In this document: piece by piece, positions 44,611 through 54,092 of the stretch | Layout of the letters: each line of letters begins with the position of its first letter | Numbering within the stretch: position 1 is the first letter of the stretch | Origin: Spirulina subsalsa PCC 9445 | GTDB taxonomy: Bacteria; Cyanobacteriota; Cyanobacteriia; Cyanobacteriales; Spirulinaceae | Direction: 5' to 3' | DNA: 64,000 bases | Assembly: GCF_000314005.1 (NCBI RefSeq) | Contig: NZ_JH980292.1 | Coordinates: 3,570,121 to 3,634,120 of the forward strand | The notes under the pieces: model-generated | The model's database searches: none | Seen by the model: only the letters and a program-made list of their open reading frames with translations | What the model was told of the DNA's origin: nothing | Translations under genes and position numbers: made by a program

Positions 44611-45729
44611 ATGGATCATACTATTGTTAGTAAAAAAGTATCGGAAAACGTGGTTCAAACAGTCATCAAACAAACCCCCCCCACAGAACCAGAGGCTTTA
44701 AAAAACTGGTTAGCAGAACTCGCAGAACGAGTGATTGCGGGGGAACAACTCAGTAAATCGGAAGCCTTGAGTTTAACGGAGATTACCGGACCCGAAAATA
44801 TCTTACTGCTCTGTGAGGCGGCGGATTGGGTGCGTCAGGCTTGCTGTGGAAATGTGGTGGATTTGTGCAGCATTATTAATGTTAAGTCGGGGAATTGTTC
44901 GGAAAACTGCGGTTTTTGTTCCCAATCGGCTCACCATCCGGGGCAAGATTCCCCGATCTATGGTTTAAAGCCTCAAGCTGAGATTTTAGAACAAGCGAAA
45001 GCGGCGGCGGCGGCCGGGGCTAAACGGTTTTGCTTAGTCAGTCAGGGACGGGGGCCAAAATATAGTAGTCCTAAGTCCCAAGAATTTGAAGAGATTTTGG
45101 CTACAGTGCGGGAAATTATTGCCACTACGGAGATTAAACCCTGTTGTGCTTTGGGGGAAGTGACCCCAGAACAAGCCCAAGCGCTGCGGGAAGCGGGGGT
45201 AACGCGCTATAACCACAATTTGGAGACTTCTGAGAACTATTTCCCGGAAATTGTCACCACTCATAGCTGGCGCGATCGCGTCGAAACGATCAAAAACCTG
45301 AAAGCTGCCGGAATTCAAGCTTGTACCGGGGGTATTATGGGCTTAGGCGAATCTTGGGAAGATCGGGTAGATTTAGCCCTAGCCTTACGGGAGTTAGAAG
45401 TAGAATCTGTTCCCTTAAATTTACTCAATCCTCGCTCAGGAACCCCCCTCTCAGACCGCCACCGTTTAGACCCCTACGAGGCTTTAAAGGCGATCGCAAT
45501 TTTCCGACTCCTGCTCCCCCAACAAATTCTCCGCTATGCTGGAGGACGGGAAGCCGTCATGGGAGAATTACAACATCTCGGCCTGAAAGCCGGAATTAAC
45601 GCCATGTTGGTAGGTCATTACCTCACCACCCTCGGCCAACCCCCCGAAGAAGACGCTGCCCTGTTAAACGCATTAGGACTACAAGGAGGAGAAGCCCCTG
45701 TTCCCGGTGAGTATAAACCGTCGCACTAG
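44611..45729 (+). CDS. bioB: Biotin synthase
   Basis: The 372-residue radical SAM protein carries CSENCGFC (Cys96, Cys100, Cys103) in the biotin synthase context NVKSGNCSENCGFCSQSAHH, followed by CLVSQGRGP, TRYNHNLETS and NLLNPRSGTPL. BioB inserts sulphur into dethiobiotin using two Fe-S clusters. An N-terminal extension of about 35 residues before the usual start is atypical and may mean a later start is used. Its 3' end overlaps bioY by 23 bp, which couples synthesis and uptake. Confidence 0.93.
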   Translation: MDHTIVSKKVSENVVQTVIKQTPPTEPEALKNWLAELAERVIAGEQLSKSEALSLTEITGPENILLLCEAADWVRQACCGNVVDLCSIINVKSGNCSENCGFCSQSAHHPGQDSPIYGLKPQAEILEQAKAAAAAGAKRFCLVSQGRGPKYSSPKSQEFEEILATVREIIATTEIKPCCALGEVTPEQAQALREAGVTRYNHNLETSENYFPEIVTTHSWRDRVETIKNLKAAGIQACTGGIMGLGESWEDRVDLALALRELEVESVPLNLLNPRSGTPLSDRHRLDPYEALKAIAIFRLLLPQQILRYAGGREAVMGELQHLGLKAGINAMLVGHYLTTLGQPPEEDAALLNALGLQGGEAPVPGEYKPSH

Positions 45730-46363
45730 AAGACCCAGAACAGCCCATTCCCAGCCCCGCCGCCCTAACGAGCGTCGGTTATCCTTTCCCCATCAACTGG
45801 CCTGGGCAGCCATTGGCTTAGTCTTAACCATTGGTGGCACCTTTATTGAAGCCTCGGCCACCAATTTTCCTTGGCAGTGGTCAGAACAAGGGGTAGTCGT
45901 CATCCCCCTCAGAATCTCCTTTCAAATTGCCGCCGTTTTATTTGTCGGCTGCATGGGAGGCGCTCAAGCGGCGGCCCTCTCCCAAGTCGTTTATGTTTTA
46001 TTAGGCTTAATCGGTCTACCCATTTTCACCCAAGGGGGTGGCCCTGGGTATATTCAAGAATTAACCTTTGGTTATATTTTAGGCTTTATTCCAGGGGCCT
46101 GGATTTGTGGTTCCCTCGCCCTGCGCGCCAAAGCCCAACTGGAATCCTTAGCCTTTAGCTGTCTTTGTGGCTTGGCCATGATTCATCTCACCGGAATCAC
46201 CTATTTAGCCGGACTTCAGTTATTAAGTCCCATTGGGGAGGGTTTAATGGCTCTCATTAGCGATATTATTCGCTATTCCGTTTATTTTTTCCCCCGTCAG
46301 TTAGTCTTAGTCTGCACTGTTTCCGTTCTCTCCTTCTGTCTGCGTCGGATTATGTTTTATTGA
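45707..46363 (+). CDS. bioY: BioY biotin transporter S component
   Basis: From GTG 45707 the protein has 218 residues with about six membrane helices and the BioY motif GGGPGYIQELTFGYILGFIPGAWICG. BioY captures biotin and works alone or with an ECF energising module. The basic N-terminal 25 residues overlap the bioB end. The start codon lies within the bioB frame 23 bp before its stop. Pairing with bioB lets the cell make or import biotin from one transcript. Confidence 0.9.
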   Translation: MSINRRTRRPRTAHSQPRRPNERRLSFPHQLAWAAIGLVLTIGGTFIEASATNFPWQWSEQGVVVIPLRISFQIAAVLFVGCMGGAQAAALSQVVYVLLGLIGLPIFTQGGGPGYIQELTFGYILGFIPGAWICGSLALRAKAQLESLAFSCLCGLAMIHLTGITYLAGLQLLSPIGEGLMALISDIIRYSVYFFPRQLVLVCTVSVLSFCLRRIMFY

Positions 46364-46370
46364 ATAACTC

Positions 46371-46556
46371 GGGCTTGCTGAATAACTCTGCTCGTGGGGC
46401 TAGGGAACGGGGAACAGGGGAGCAGGGGAGCAGGGGAGCAGGGGAGCAGGGGAGAGGGGGAGATTTCTATTCGTCCTACTCCCTACTCCCTACTCCCTAT
46501 TCCCTATTGCCTATTCCCTCTTCCCCGATTCCCGATTCCCGACACCCGATTCCCTA
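46371..46556. mobile_element. Degenerate GGGCTTGCTG-end element (copy E) with short tandem repeats
   Basis: GGGCTTGCTGAATAACTCTG marks the left end seven bases after the bioY stop; the right end is not recognisable. Inside are GGGAGCAG repeats (46418-46453) and CCCTACTC-type repeats. A hairpin GGGCGCAAGCATTGCGCCC follows at 46557-46575, then heptamer repeats of the ACTCCCG kind to about 46620. The remaining gap to 46665 holds a GC-rich AAAGGGCGGGG hairpin remnant. Confidence 0.55.
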
Positions 46557-46665
46557 GGGCGCAAGCATTGCGCCCCTACACCGACTCCCGACTCCCGATT
46601 CCCGACTCCCGACTCCCTATTCCCCCGTTCCCTGTTCCCTTAACTTGTCAAGATTCGCCCTCCCC

Positions 46666-47445
46666 CTAAAGGGCGGGGATGGCTGGGGGACTGGTGGGGG
46701 GTGGGGGGAGGAAGTTGGGGATGGGTGGGGCGGGACTGCGGACGATGTATTGGGGGGGGAGGAGGGTGGAGTCCCCGAGGGCGCGACAGAGGAAGGCGGC
46801 GATTTCTCCTCGGGTGGCGAGTTGGCGGGGGTTGAGTTGGCGGGTGTCGGGGAAGTTGACGATTAAATCTTGTTCGGTGGCGGCGGCGATGATGTCATGG
46901 GCATAACGGGGGATGTTGGCGGCATCGCTAAAGCTGGTGTTGAGGATGAAGTCGGTAGGGTTGCGGGGGAAGTAGTGGTTTAAGCCAGATGCGATCGCCA
47001 CAATCACTTCAACCCGGGGAATGTTTTGTAGGGGGGCAAATTGGCGGTTAGGATACCCGGAGAGAAAGTTCCTTTCGTAACTGTTGCGAATGGGTGCGAT
47101 CGCCCAATACCAATCGGGTAGATCAATAAAACGGTCGGGTTGGAAAAAGCGCACGGGACTGGCATCGGGAAACGCCCGATTAATCACCGTGGCAAATTCC
47201 CCCCGCGTCATGGGGACATTGGGGCGAAAGGTTCGATCACCAAAGGGTTTTATAATCCCCTGTTCCACAATATGGGCTAAACAGTGTTGCGCCCAGTGGC
47301 CTTGGATATCCCGAGGGAGAACCGGATTTCTAGCCCATAGCCCCCCAAGGGGTAGGAGACTGAGTAAACAAGTTAAGACGGCGAGGAGGAAGAAAGTACC
47401 ACGCCGACGGCAGAAGGATAAAAAGGGTAGAAGCAAGCGAAGCAT
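46666..47445 (-). CDS. S-layer homology (SLH) domain protein
   Basis: The 259-residue protein has an N-terminal signal or anchor (about residues 14-36), followed by three SLH modules: IQGHWAQHCLAHIVEQGIIKPFGDRTFRPNVPMTRGEFATVINRAF, the WYWAIAPIRNSYERNFLSGYPNRQFAPLQNIPRVEV region, and YAHDIIAAATEQDLIVNFP to TRGEIAAFLCRAL. The tail is Pro-rich. SLH domains hold proteins to cell-wall polymers. It is small for a cyanobacterial SLH porin and has no porin barrel. ATG 47445 is the chosen start. Confidence 0.9.
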   Translation of the reverse strand: MLRLLLPFLSFCRRRGTFFLLAVLTCLLSLLPLGGLWARNPVLPRDIQGHWAQHCLAHIVEQGIIKPFGDRTFRPNVPMTRGEFATVINRAFPDASPVRFFQPDRFIDLPDWYWAIAPIRNSYERNFLSGYPNRQFAPLQNIPRVEVIVAIASGLNHYFPRNPTDFILNTSFSDAANIPRYAHDIIAAATEQDLIVNFPDTRQLNPRQLATRGEIAAFLCRALGDSTLLPPQYIVRSPAPPIPNFLPPPPTSPPAIPAL

Positions 47446-47544
47446 CAAGAATTAAGGAGCAAGATCAAAGGGATTTGATCAGGGAGGGCATGAGGGATGA
47501 GAAGCACTGGCTGAAATTAACTGTCATTTCAGCCGCTTCCCGGG

Positions 47545-49851
47545 TTAGTCCTCGCTGCATTCACTGATTCGACGTAAATTTAACACATCACTCATCTGTC
47601 GAATATGGTTAAAAGTCAGTTCGAGTTGATGGCGATCGCGAATTTCAATCCCCAAGTTAATCACGGCTGGTTTTCCGGGGTTCGTCACCACATTAGCATT
47701 GGTCACATTGATATTCTGATCACTCAGTTTGGCTAGAATATCCCGCATAATCCCCACCCGGTCAATCACCTCCACCGAGATATTGACATGATAGGTCTGA
47801 CAACGGCCGTGATGAGCCAGAGGATTCCAACTTACCGGAATCAGGCGATCGCCTTCCACCTTCTCCACATTAGGGCAGCCCTGACGGTGAATGGAAATCC
47901 CCTTTGTCCGCGTCACCACCCCTAAAATGGGTTCTCCCGGAATAGGACTACAACAGCCCGCGATATAGTGTAACAGTCCCTCCACCCCCGCAATCGGTGC
48001 ATTGCTACAGACCTCCGGCTGAGTCGCCCGCATTTGGACTTGAGTCAACTCCTGAGACAGGGAAGGCGGTTCCGATAGAGTCTGCTGGGCTTTCACCGCA
48101 TCCCGCAAACGGTTCACTACACCATTCAGCGTCACTTCCCCATAGCCTAAAGCGGCCAATAAATCGTCCACCGTTTGGTAATTAAACCGTTCCGCCACCA
48201 ACTGCATGGGGTGAGACTTTAACAACGCTTCAAAACCATTTTTCCCCAGTTCCTTCTCCAGCAACTCGCGACCTCGGGCCATATTTCCCTCCCGGTGCGA
48301 TCGCTTATACCACTGACGAATCCGATTCCGGGCGCTCGGTGTCACCACAAAATTCAACCAATCTAGGGTAGGATGACTATTTTTACTCGTAATAATCTCC
48401 ACAATGTCGCCATTTTGCAGTTGATTATCCAACACCGACCAACGGCCATTAATCCGCGCCCCCTTCATGTGGTTGCCCACTTCCGTATGAATGCGATAGG
48501 CAAAATCTACCGCCGTTGCACCCCGTGCCAAAGAGATCACATCCCCTTGAGGCGTAAACACATAAACATCATCTTCAAACAGATTGCTCTTCAGATTCTC
48601 CACATATTCCTGAGCATCTTTTAGGTCATTTTGCCACTCCAACAATTGACGCAACCAGGTAAACTTTTCATCATCAGAACTGATTTGGGTAAACTCCGAT
48701 CCCCCCGCCTCTTTATACTTCCAATGCGCCGCAATTCCATATTCCGCGATATGGTGCATTTCTAACGTGCGAATCTGAATTTCTAACGGCCGCCCCGTTG
48801 TTCCTAAAACCGTTGTATGTAGAGATTGATAACGGTTCGGTTTCGGCAAGCCAATATAATCTTTAAACCGCCCCGGAATCGGTTTAAACAAATCATGCAC
48901 CACTGCCAAAGCCCGATAACAACTATCCTTAGTGTCCGTAATAATTCGCACCGCCGCAATATCATAAATTTCATGAAACGCCTTTTGTTGGCGATCCATT
49001 TTTTTATAAATCCCGTAGAGGTGTTTCGGTCTACCCTGAATCTCTACAATCTTAATCCCTAAACTGCCCACACGCTCGCGAATTAAGGCAATAACATCAC
49101 TAATCCGTTCTTCTCGGTCAATGCGCCGTTCCGCCACCAGTTCTTGAATTTCCCGGTAGGCCGTCGGTTCTAAATACTTAAACGATAAATCCTCTAACTC
49201 CCACTTTAAACGACCAATCCCCAAACGGTTGGCCAACGGCGCGAAAATTTCCCGGGTTTCTTGAGCAATTCTTTTTTGTTTCTCCGGGCGTAAATACTCC
49301 AACGTGCGCATATTGTGGAGACGGTCAGCTAACTTGACCACAATCACCCGAATATCCTGCGCCATGGCTAAAAACATTCGGCGAAAGTTTTCGGCTTGTC
49401 GTTCTGTTTTGCTAGAAAAATTAAAGCTCGAAAGTTTTGTTACCCCTTCCACCAACTGCCGAACTTCTGACCCAAAACGCTCCTCAATTTCCTCCGGTGT
49501 TACCTCCGTATCTTCTACCACATCATGGAGAAACCCTGCCGCAATCATGGCACTATCTCCCCCTAAATCCCGCAATAATCCCGCTACAGCCACCGGATGG
49601 GCAATATAGGCTTCTCCTGACTTGCGGTATTGCCCCTCATGAAGAGTATAGGCAAACATAAACGCCCGACAAATTAAGGATATATCCGGATCTGGTACTG
49701 CATCGGAATTTTCTTGATAGGAAAGCAAGTAACGACTTAACCAATCCGGCAATTCCACCTCAAATTCCAGCTTCTCAGGAATCCGAGAAGCTATGGCAGA
49801 AAGCGGAGTAGAATTAACGAGGGTATTTTGGGTAAGTGTAGATACATTCAT
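47545..49851 (-). CDS. RelA/SpoT bifunctional (p)ppGpp synthetase/hydrolase
   Basis: From ATG 49851 this is 768 residues, the usual Rel length. Order: HD hydrolase (AYIAHPVAVAGLL; LHDVVEDTEV; VKLADRLHNMRT), synthetase (HEIYDIAAVRIIT; RFKDYIGLPKPNRYQSLHT; EIQIRT), TGS (DVYVFTPQGDVISL), a zinc/helical region with HYIAGCCSPIPG and a C-terminal ACT domain. It makes and degrades the stringent-response alarmone. Both catalytic motifs look intact, so it is probably the single Rel of this cyanobacterium. The upstream extension to 49941 is not conserved-looking. Confidence 0.95.
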   Translation of the reverse strand: MNVSTLTQNTLVNSTPLSAIASRIPEKLEFEVELPDWLSRYLLSYQENSDAVPDPDISLICRAFMFAYTLHEGQYRKSGEAYIAHPVAVAGLLRDLGGDSAMIAAGFLHDVVEDTEVTPEEIEERFGSEVRQLVEGVTKLSSFNFSSKTERQAENFRRMFLAMAQDIRVIVVKLADRLHNMRTLEYLRPEKQKRIAQETREIFAPLANRLGIGRLKWELEDLSFKYLEPTAYREIQELVAERRIDREERISDVIALIRERVGSLGIKIVEIQGRPKHLYGIYKKMDRQQKAFHEIYDIAAVRIITDTKDSCYRALAVVHDLFKPIPGRFKDYIGLPKPNRYQSLHTTVLGTTGRPLEIQIRTLEMHHIAEYGIAAHWKYKEAGGSEFTQISSDDEKFTWLRQLLEWQNDLKDAQEYVENLKSNLFEDDVYVFTPQGDVISLARGATAVDFAYRIHTEVGNHMKGARINGRWSVLDNQLQNGDIVEIITSKNSHPTLDWLNFVVTPSARNRIRQWYKRSHREGNMARGRELLEKELGKNGFEALLKSHPMQLVAERFNYQTVDDLLAALGYGEVTLNGVVNRLRDAVKAQQTLSEPPSLSQELTQVQMRATQPEVCSNAPIAGVEGLLHYIAGCCSPIPGEPILGVVTRTKGISIHRQGCPNVEKVEGDRLIPVSWNPLAHHGRCQTYHVNISVEVIDRVGIMRDILAKLSDQNINVTNANVVTNPGKPAVINLGIEIRDRHQLELTFNHIRQMSDVLNLRRISECSED

Positions 49852-50142
49852 GGCGACTCCAAAGGTAGGGCGGTAAAGGTATAACGACTTAATCTGTGAG
49901 AGAAATGAGTTAGAAAAAACAGTGATAGAGCAGTGTCCCAAATTTGCAGGGAAGATTCAGTGCAGACAATTAACCAGTCGGGTTATTACAGAGACAATGG
50001 AATTGATGTAACTTCAGAGTTCCCAATATTAGCCCAGATGGAACAATCGGGAAAGGTTGAACTCTGAATGTAAACTCTGAATACAGGTGAACGCTTAAGC
50101 TAACAGAGCAGAGGAAAAACCGAAGACAGAATAGGGCGAGAC

Positions 50143-50180
50143 TAAAACAGTGCCAATGAATTAAAACAGTGCCAATGAAT
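50143..50180. repeat. Two direct 19-bp repeats in the patD leader
   Basis: TAAAACAGTGCCAATGAAT occurs twice head to tail at 50143-50161 and 50162-50180, with a partial third copy TAAAACA. It lies in the 402-bp gap between the divergent rel and patD-like genes, where I see no other structure. Confidence 0.75.
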
Positions 50181-50253
50181 TAAAACAAATGCACTTATTA
50201 GGAGACTTCAAGTATAGTGGTAACAAGTGTATTCTTGTTTTTAACCCTATTGT

Positions 50254-50619
50254 ATGTTGTCTTCCCCTTATCGTGACGGATCTGAACAATTTTTGGAAGC
50301 CCTAATCACCTTAAAAGAGTCTATAGAATTGACGGAGCCAGACTTTAAACAAGTTCGTTTGCACTATCTTAAACTGCAAACTCTTGTTCAAGAAAACTTA
50401 TCTCTAGAGAATTTGGAAGCTGAAAATCTGGCGATCGCACCCCGTCAACAATCTCTTCTAACCGAGATCCATCGCGCTCTGCGGTTACTACAAACCGATG
50501 TCTTATTCTTGCAAGCATCGCGCCAAAAATCAACCTTTTCCCAGCGTCTGGCTCTCTGCCGTCAGCGTATAGATCAACTCCAGCAGTTTTGTCAGCAATT
50601 CTTGAACTGCTGCGAATAA
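50254..50619 (+). CDS. PatD-like protein
   Basis: The 121-residue helical protein ends with IHRALRLLQTDVLFLQASRQKST and LCRQRIDQLQQFCQQFL, the pattern of the PatD family. In Anabaena PatD (HetF/PatD group) interacts with FtsZ and sets heterocyst frequency. The family also exists in non-heterocystous cyanobacteria, so its presence does not prove heterocysts. There is no signal or membrane segment. It starts 400 bp from the divergent rel gene. Confidence 0.65.
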   Translation: MLSSPYRDGSEQFLEALITLKESIELTEPDFKQVRLHYLKLQTLVQENLSLENLEAENLAIAPRQQSLLTEIHRALRLLQTDVLFLQASRQKSTFSQRLALCRQRIDQLQQFCQQFLNCCE

Positions 50620-50685
50620 CGCCTCCCTCAAGCCAAAAACTGTTTTTCCATCCTGCCTCCTACCCCTTAAAATAGGGAGCAATCG

Positions 50686-51336
50686 GTGAAATTTATGGAG
50701 GAAAACGAATCCGTGGAATGTCCGAAATGCAGAAAACCGATTCTGCAAGAAAAGCAATTAGGGGATATCTCCGCTCTCTGTTGTGACCAGTGTCAAGGAC
50801 GCTGGCTCCCGGGTGACAGCTATAAACAATGGCAAGTTCAACACCCTCCTAAAACCGCGACTCCTGATGTTCTCCTCCAAGGGGTTGACTCTAACTTTCA
50901 ACCCTCTACCCTCGACAGTCGAGCGGGATTGTGTCCCGAGTGTAGTCGTTATCTCTCCCGTGCAGCCGTTAAAACCCAACCTCCTTTTTTTGTGGAACGG
51001 TGTCCCCACTGTGAGGGCATTTGGTGCGACGCGGGAGAATGGGAACTCTTAACCCGGCTAGGTTTAAGTAGTTCGATTGAACAATTTTTTGATCGTCAGT
51101 GGCAGATGCAAGTCCGAGAACAAGAATCTCTCCAAACCGAGAGACAAACTCTGATGGATAAATTAGGCCCGGAATTAGCCCAGATTATTTTTGATTTAGC
51201 CGACCATCTCATGAGTCATCCTAACGGCGACTACGCCCTAGCTTATTTGATGCGTAAAATCATGAACAATACCGACTGGGCAGAATTCAAAGACAAACAA
51301 ACCCTCAGCCAGGCGATCGCTGAAGAGATAAGATAG
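50686..51336 (+). CDS. Zinc-ribbon protein (zf-TFIIB type, two ribbons)
   Basis: The 216-residue protein has two zinc ribbons: VECPKCRKPIL with CCDQCQGRW (residues 10-41) and GLCPECSRYL with ERCPHCEGIWCDAGEWELL (about 82-124). The CxxC-x(n)-CxxCxGxWxD pattern is the zf-TFIIB family. A helical C-terminal half follows. The function is unknown. GTG 50686 has GGGAG six bases upstream; ATG 50695 is an alternative. It follows the patD-like gene by 66 bp. Confidence 0.82.
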   Translation: MKFMEENESVECPKCRKPILQEKQLGDISALCCDQCQGRWLPGDSYKQWQVQHPPKTATPDVLLQGVDSNFQPSTLDSRAGLCPECSRYLSRAAVKTQPPFFVERCPHCEGIWCDAGEWELLTRLGLSSSIEQFFDRQWQMQVREQESLQTERQTLMDKLGPELAQIIFDLADHLMSHPNGDYALAYLMRKIMNNTDWAEFKDKQTLSQAIAEEIR

Positions 51337-51419
51337 GTGAGCCGGGTGTGATGCCCTGTTTTGTTTTTGCCCCCGCGAGGTGCTAGAACGTCCTTAATTT
51401 AAACTTTCGGGCTTGTTTC

Positions 51420-52118
51420 ATGAAACGATGGCGACTGATTATCTTAGCAATTCTCTCTAGTCTCGGGGTCATCCTCGCCGGCTGGGGAGTCAGCCTGATT
51501 CCGGCCTTGCAAAATGCCTCCAATCAGCCCATTGATGCTATTTTCGTCCTCGGTGGTAGTATTCGCCGGGAAATGTATGTCTCGGAACTCGCTCATGAAT
51601 ATCCGAATATTCCCATTTTAATTTCTAATGGGTCTAAAGATCCTTGTGTGTTGTTGCTGTTCCGACGCAGTGCAGCCCCGATTGAGAATGTCTGGTTGGA
51701 AAAATGCGCTCAAAATACCTTTCAAAATTTCGTCTATAGTGTCCCCATCTTGAAACGTTGGGGCGCACAACATATTAAGCTTATTACGTCCCCTACCCAT
51801 CTCCCCCGTTCCCAATGGATGGCACAAATTCACTTCGGCGCTCATAAAATGTGGGTCGAAATGGATATTGTCGAAGAAATTGGCGTGCCGGGGAATCAGG
51901 AATTTTGGCTGAAAACTTTACTGGATCTCATTCGGAGTCTGTTCTGGGCTGTTTTGAGTCAAGGGTTTAATCCCTTGGTCTGCGATCAGGTGGTGGAACT
52001 GCCCCAGGTCAATCTCTCGGAGTGGTTACAGTCGGGGTTTGAGTGTGAATATCAAGGAGATTTGAATGAATGGATTGAACAACTCCAAAATTACAAGATA
52101 AGATCTTTTATTAACTGA
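51420..52118 (+). CDS. YdcF/DUF218 family protein
   Basis: The 232-residue protein has an N-terminal membrane helix (residues 5-27), then the DUF218 motifs IDAIFVLGGS, PILISNGS, NTFQNFVYSV and KLITSPTHLPRSQW. It should be anchored with its domain outside the cytoplasm. E. coli YdcF binds SAM in vitro; relatives such as SanA and ElyC affect envelope integrity. The activity is unknown. Confidence 0.87.
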   Translation: MKRWRLIILAILSSLGVILAGWGVSLIPALQNASNQPIDAIFVLGGSIRREMYVSELAHEYPNIPILISNGSKDPCVLLLFRRSAAPIENVWLEKCAQNTFQNFVYSVPILKRWGAQHIKLITSPTHLPRSQWMAQIHFGAHKMWVEMDIVEEIGVPGNQEFWLKTLLDLIRSLFWAVLSQGFNPLVCDQVVELPQVNLSEWLQSGFECEYQGDLNEWIEQLQNYKIRSFIN

Positions 52119-52162
52119 AGCTGAATCGTTATCCTATGGGAATCTACCGATTTTTTTGACCC

Positions 52163-53164
52163 ATGCCTAAATCTAAAACTGCCGCCAAACCCCTTGAAAT
52201 CACTAACCTCCTGACCGGAGCCAATGTCGTGATTGTGGGGATTGCTTGGTCATTTTTTACCGTTTTATTCTTTTTATTGTTTAGTATCACGCCGCCGGGG
52301 CAAGAAAGCCCTTTTTGGTATTTAATTGGCACCTACATCTTAGAAACCTTTCCCTTTATCGTGGCTTCTGCGTTGTGTTATCGCAACTGGAAAAGCCCTC
52401 AAATTGCATCAGGAAGCAGTGTCTGGTTTTTTATATTTTTGGGAATTACGGCGTTTTCTTTAGGTAATATTGTCTTCGGCATTTGGGAGTTATATTTTGG
52501 GCTTGACCCGGAAATTTCCCCAGCCGACTTGTTCTATGTGGCTTTTACCCTATGTTTGGGCTGGGGGATGGTGTTGGCGGTGTTACCGCGACGGGTGAAT
52601 TTAGACCCCAAACAGTGGGGGGTGATTGCCTTGGTGGCCATTGTGGGCATTGCCTTCGCGGTGTGGCTGAGTGTCTCAACCGCCCAAAGCCCAGAAGTTG
52701 AGGAGGGAGGAGAGACGGTGGAAACGGTGGAAGCAGAAGGGACGGGCGCGATCGCTGAGGCCCCAGCCATCGCGCCAGAAGTGGCGGCCAACCCCTATGA
52801 TAACGTTCCGGGCTGGGTCAAGGCAGCGGATGATTTTCTGGCGGTCTTCTCCCGTCCTGTTAATCTATTTTATGCGATCGCCGATGTGGGCTTAATGATT
52901 ATTGCCGCGACGTTATTGTTGGCCTTTTGGGGTGGGCGTTTTTCCCAGTCTTGGCGCATGATTGCGGCGGCCGCTTTGGCTAAATATGTTGCAGATATGT
53001 GGTTTAAATATGCAACCACCCTCTCCCAACCCTACGAAAGTGGAGGACTATTAGAGGTGTTTTATGTGTTTAGTGGGGTCTTATTCGCAATGGGCGCTGC
53101 TCTCGAATATGATGTGTCTACCAGTCGTCACAGTCGAGGCCGTCGGAGACGCGGCCGGGGTTAG
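52163..53164 (+). CDS. Cyanobacterial polytopic membrane protein, unknown
   Basis: The 333-residue protein has hydrophobic segments near residues 20-42, 52-68, 85-108, 123-140, 150-170, 234-258 and 297-314, and a Glu-rich loop (EVEEGGETVETVEAEGTGAIAE) near 178-200. A basic tail RHSRGRRRRGRG ends it. I do not recognise a named family; the profile suits an integral membrane protein of cyanobacteria. It starts 44 bp after the YdcF stop and could be co-transcribed. Confidence 0.75.
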   Translation: MPKSKTAAKPLEITNLLTGANVVIVGIAWSFFTVLFFLLFSITPPGQESPFWYLIGTYILETFPFIVASALCYRNWKSPQIASGSSVWFFIFLGITAFSLGNIVFGIWELYFGLDPEISPADLFYVAFTLCLGWGMVLAVLPRRVNLDPKQWGVIALVAIVGIAFAVWLSVSTAQSPEVEEGGETVETVEAEGTGAIAEAPAIAPEVAANPYDNVPGWVKAADDFLAVFSRPVNLFYAIADVGLMIIAATLLLAFWGGRFSQSWRMIAAAALAKYVADMWFKYATTLSQPYESGGLLEVFYVFSGVLFAMGAALEYDVSTSRHSRGRRRRGRG

Positions 53165-53347
53165 CTAATCCGCGCCAGTTGCCTCGCGCTATACTGGTGG
53201 TTACGTGGGGAGGAAGTCACAATCTTGATCTATCCAAGTTCAAGGTTAAATTCTGCAAAATCGTCTCTAGAGTCCCCCGATTCTTGAGAATCCGCTAGAA
53301 TAATCATGGATTTAAGTCCTGTAGCAGGAATTGGAAGCAAAACAATA

Positions 53348-53575
53348 ATGGCGAATAACAACATTCACGAACAAATTGAAAAGGAACGCGAAGAGGCTAG
53401 AGCCGTTTGCAGCACAGAGGGCGCAACCTCGGCAGACTGTGCAGCCGCTTGGGATGCGGTGGAAGAACTACAGGCAGAAGCTTCTCACCAACAGGTGAAA
53501 GAACCTAAAAACTCTTTTGAGAAGTACTGTGATGATAACCCCGATGCTGCTGAGTGCAGAATCTATGATGACTAA
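53348..53575 (+). CDS. cp12: Calvin cycle protein CP12
   Basis: From ATG 53348 this is 75 residues, the standard CP12 size. Four cysteines (Cys21, Cys31, Cys61, Cys70) form the two redox loops. The AWDAVEELQAEASH core and the C-terminal CDDNPDAAECRIYDD, which binds GAPDH, are intact. CP12 is an intrinsically disordered linker that ties GAPDH and phosphoribulokinase into an inactive complex in the dark, controlled by thioredoxin. It has its own strong terminator at 53650-53683. Confidence 0.95.
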   Translation: MANNNIHEQIEKEREEARAVCSTEGATSADCAAAWDAVEELQAEASHQQVKEPKNSFEKYCDDNPDAAECRIYDD

Positions 53576-53649
53576 AATCTAGCTTAAATTTAGAAAGATT
53601 GAGGGGCTAACTCCCCCATCCCTCTGCTTCAACTTTATGTTAATAGACC

Positions 53650-53683
53650 AAAAACACCGATCTCTATAGAGATCGGTGTTTTT
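53650..53683. terminator. Terminator after cp12
   Basis: AAAAACACCGATCTC pairs with GAGATCGGTGTTTTT in a near-continuous palindrome 75 bp after the cp12 stop, with A and T runs on the two sides. Confidence 0.9.
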
Positions 53684-53747
53684 CTCATCTTGTCCCCCCC
53701 GAACGTGATAAGTTCTGCTAATCCCCATAAAGTCAGGAGAGCCAGTG

Positions 53748-53987
53748 AACTACCCCACCCTGCTGAGGCGCGAGGATGGAGCTTCCTGATTCAATGGGAA
53801 GTGCTTTCTATACCGAAATATAGCGAGTCTTATCTTCCCTCCCCAGGCAGAAGTCCTAGTTCCTAAGACCCAAATTTTCTCTTGCAACACAGCCCTTTTT
53901 AGCATGGTTTTCGCTTTGGGAGTTAGTGGTCAAGTCCATCCCCTCCCTGCAAGCGAGGAAGGGGAATTCCGCAACATTTTTGTTAAA
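53748..53987. mobile_element. IS200/IS605-like non-autonomous element, 240 bp (copy 2)
   Basis: It starts AACTACCCCACCCTGCTG and ends CAACATTTTTGTTAAA, matching the copies at 22960 and 55015. There is no coding capacity. It lies between cp12 and the DUF3177 gene. Confidence 0.65.
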
Positions 53988-54092
53988 ACCAGCGAGTCGC
54001 CCAACCCCTCGCTTGAAAGACGAGAGCTTGCGGGCATCCCATGTTATTATCGTCAAAATGATTAGGGCAATCTGGTTGACGAATAGAGAATC

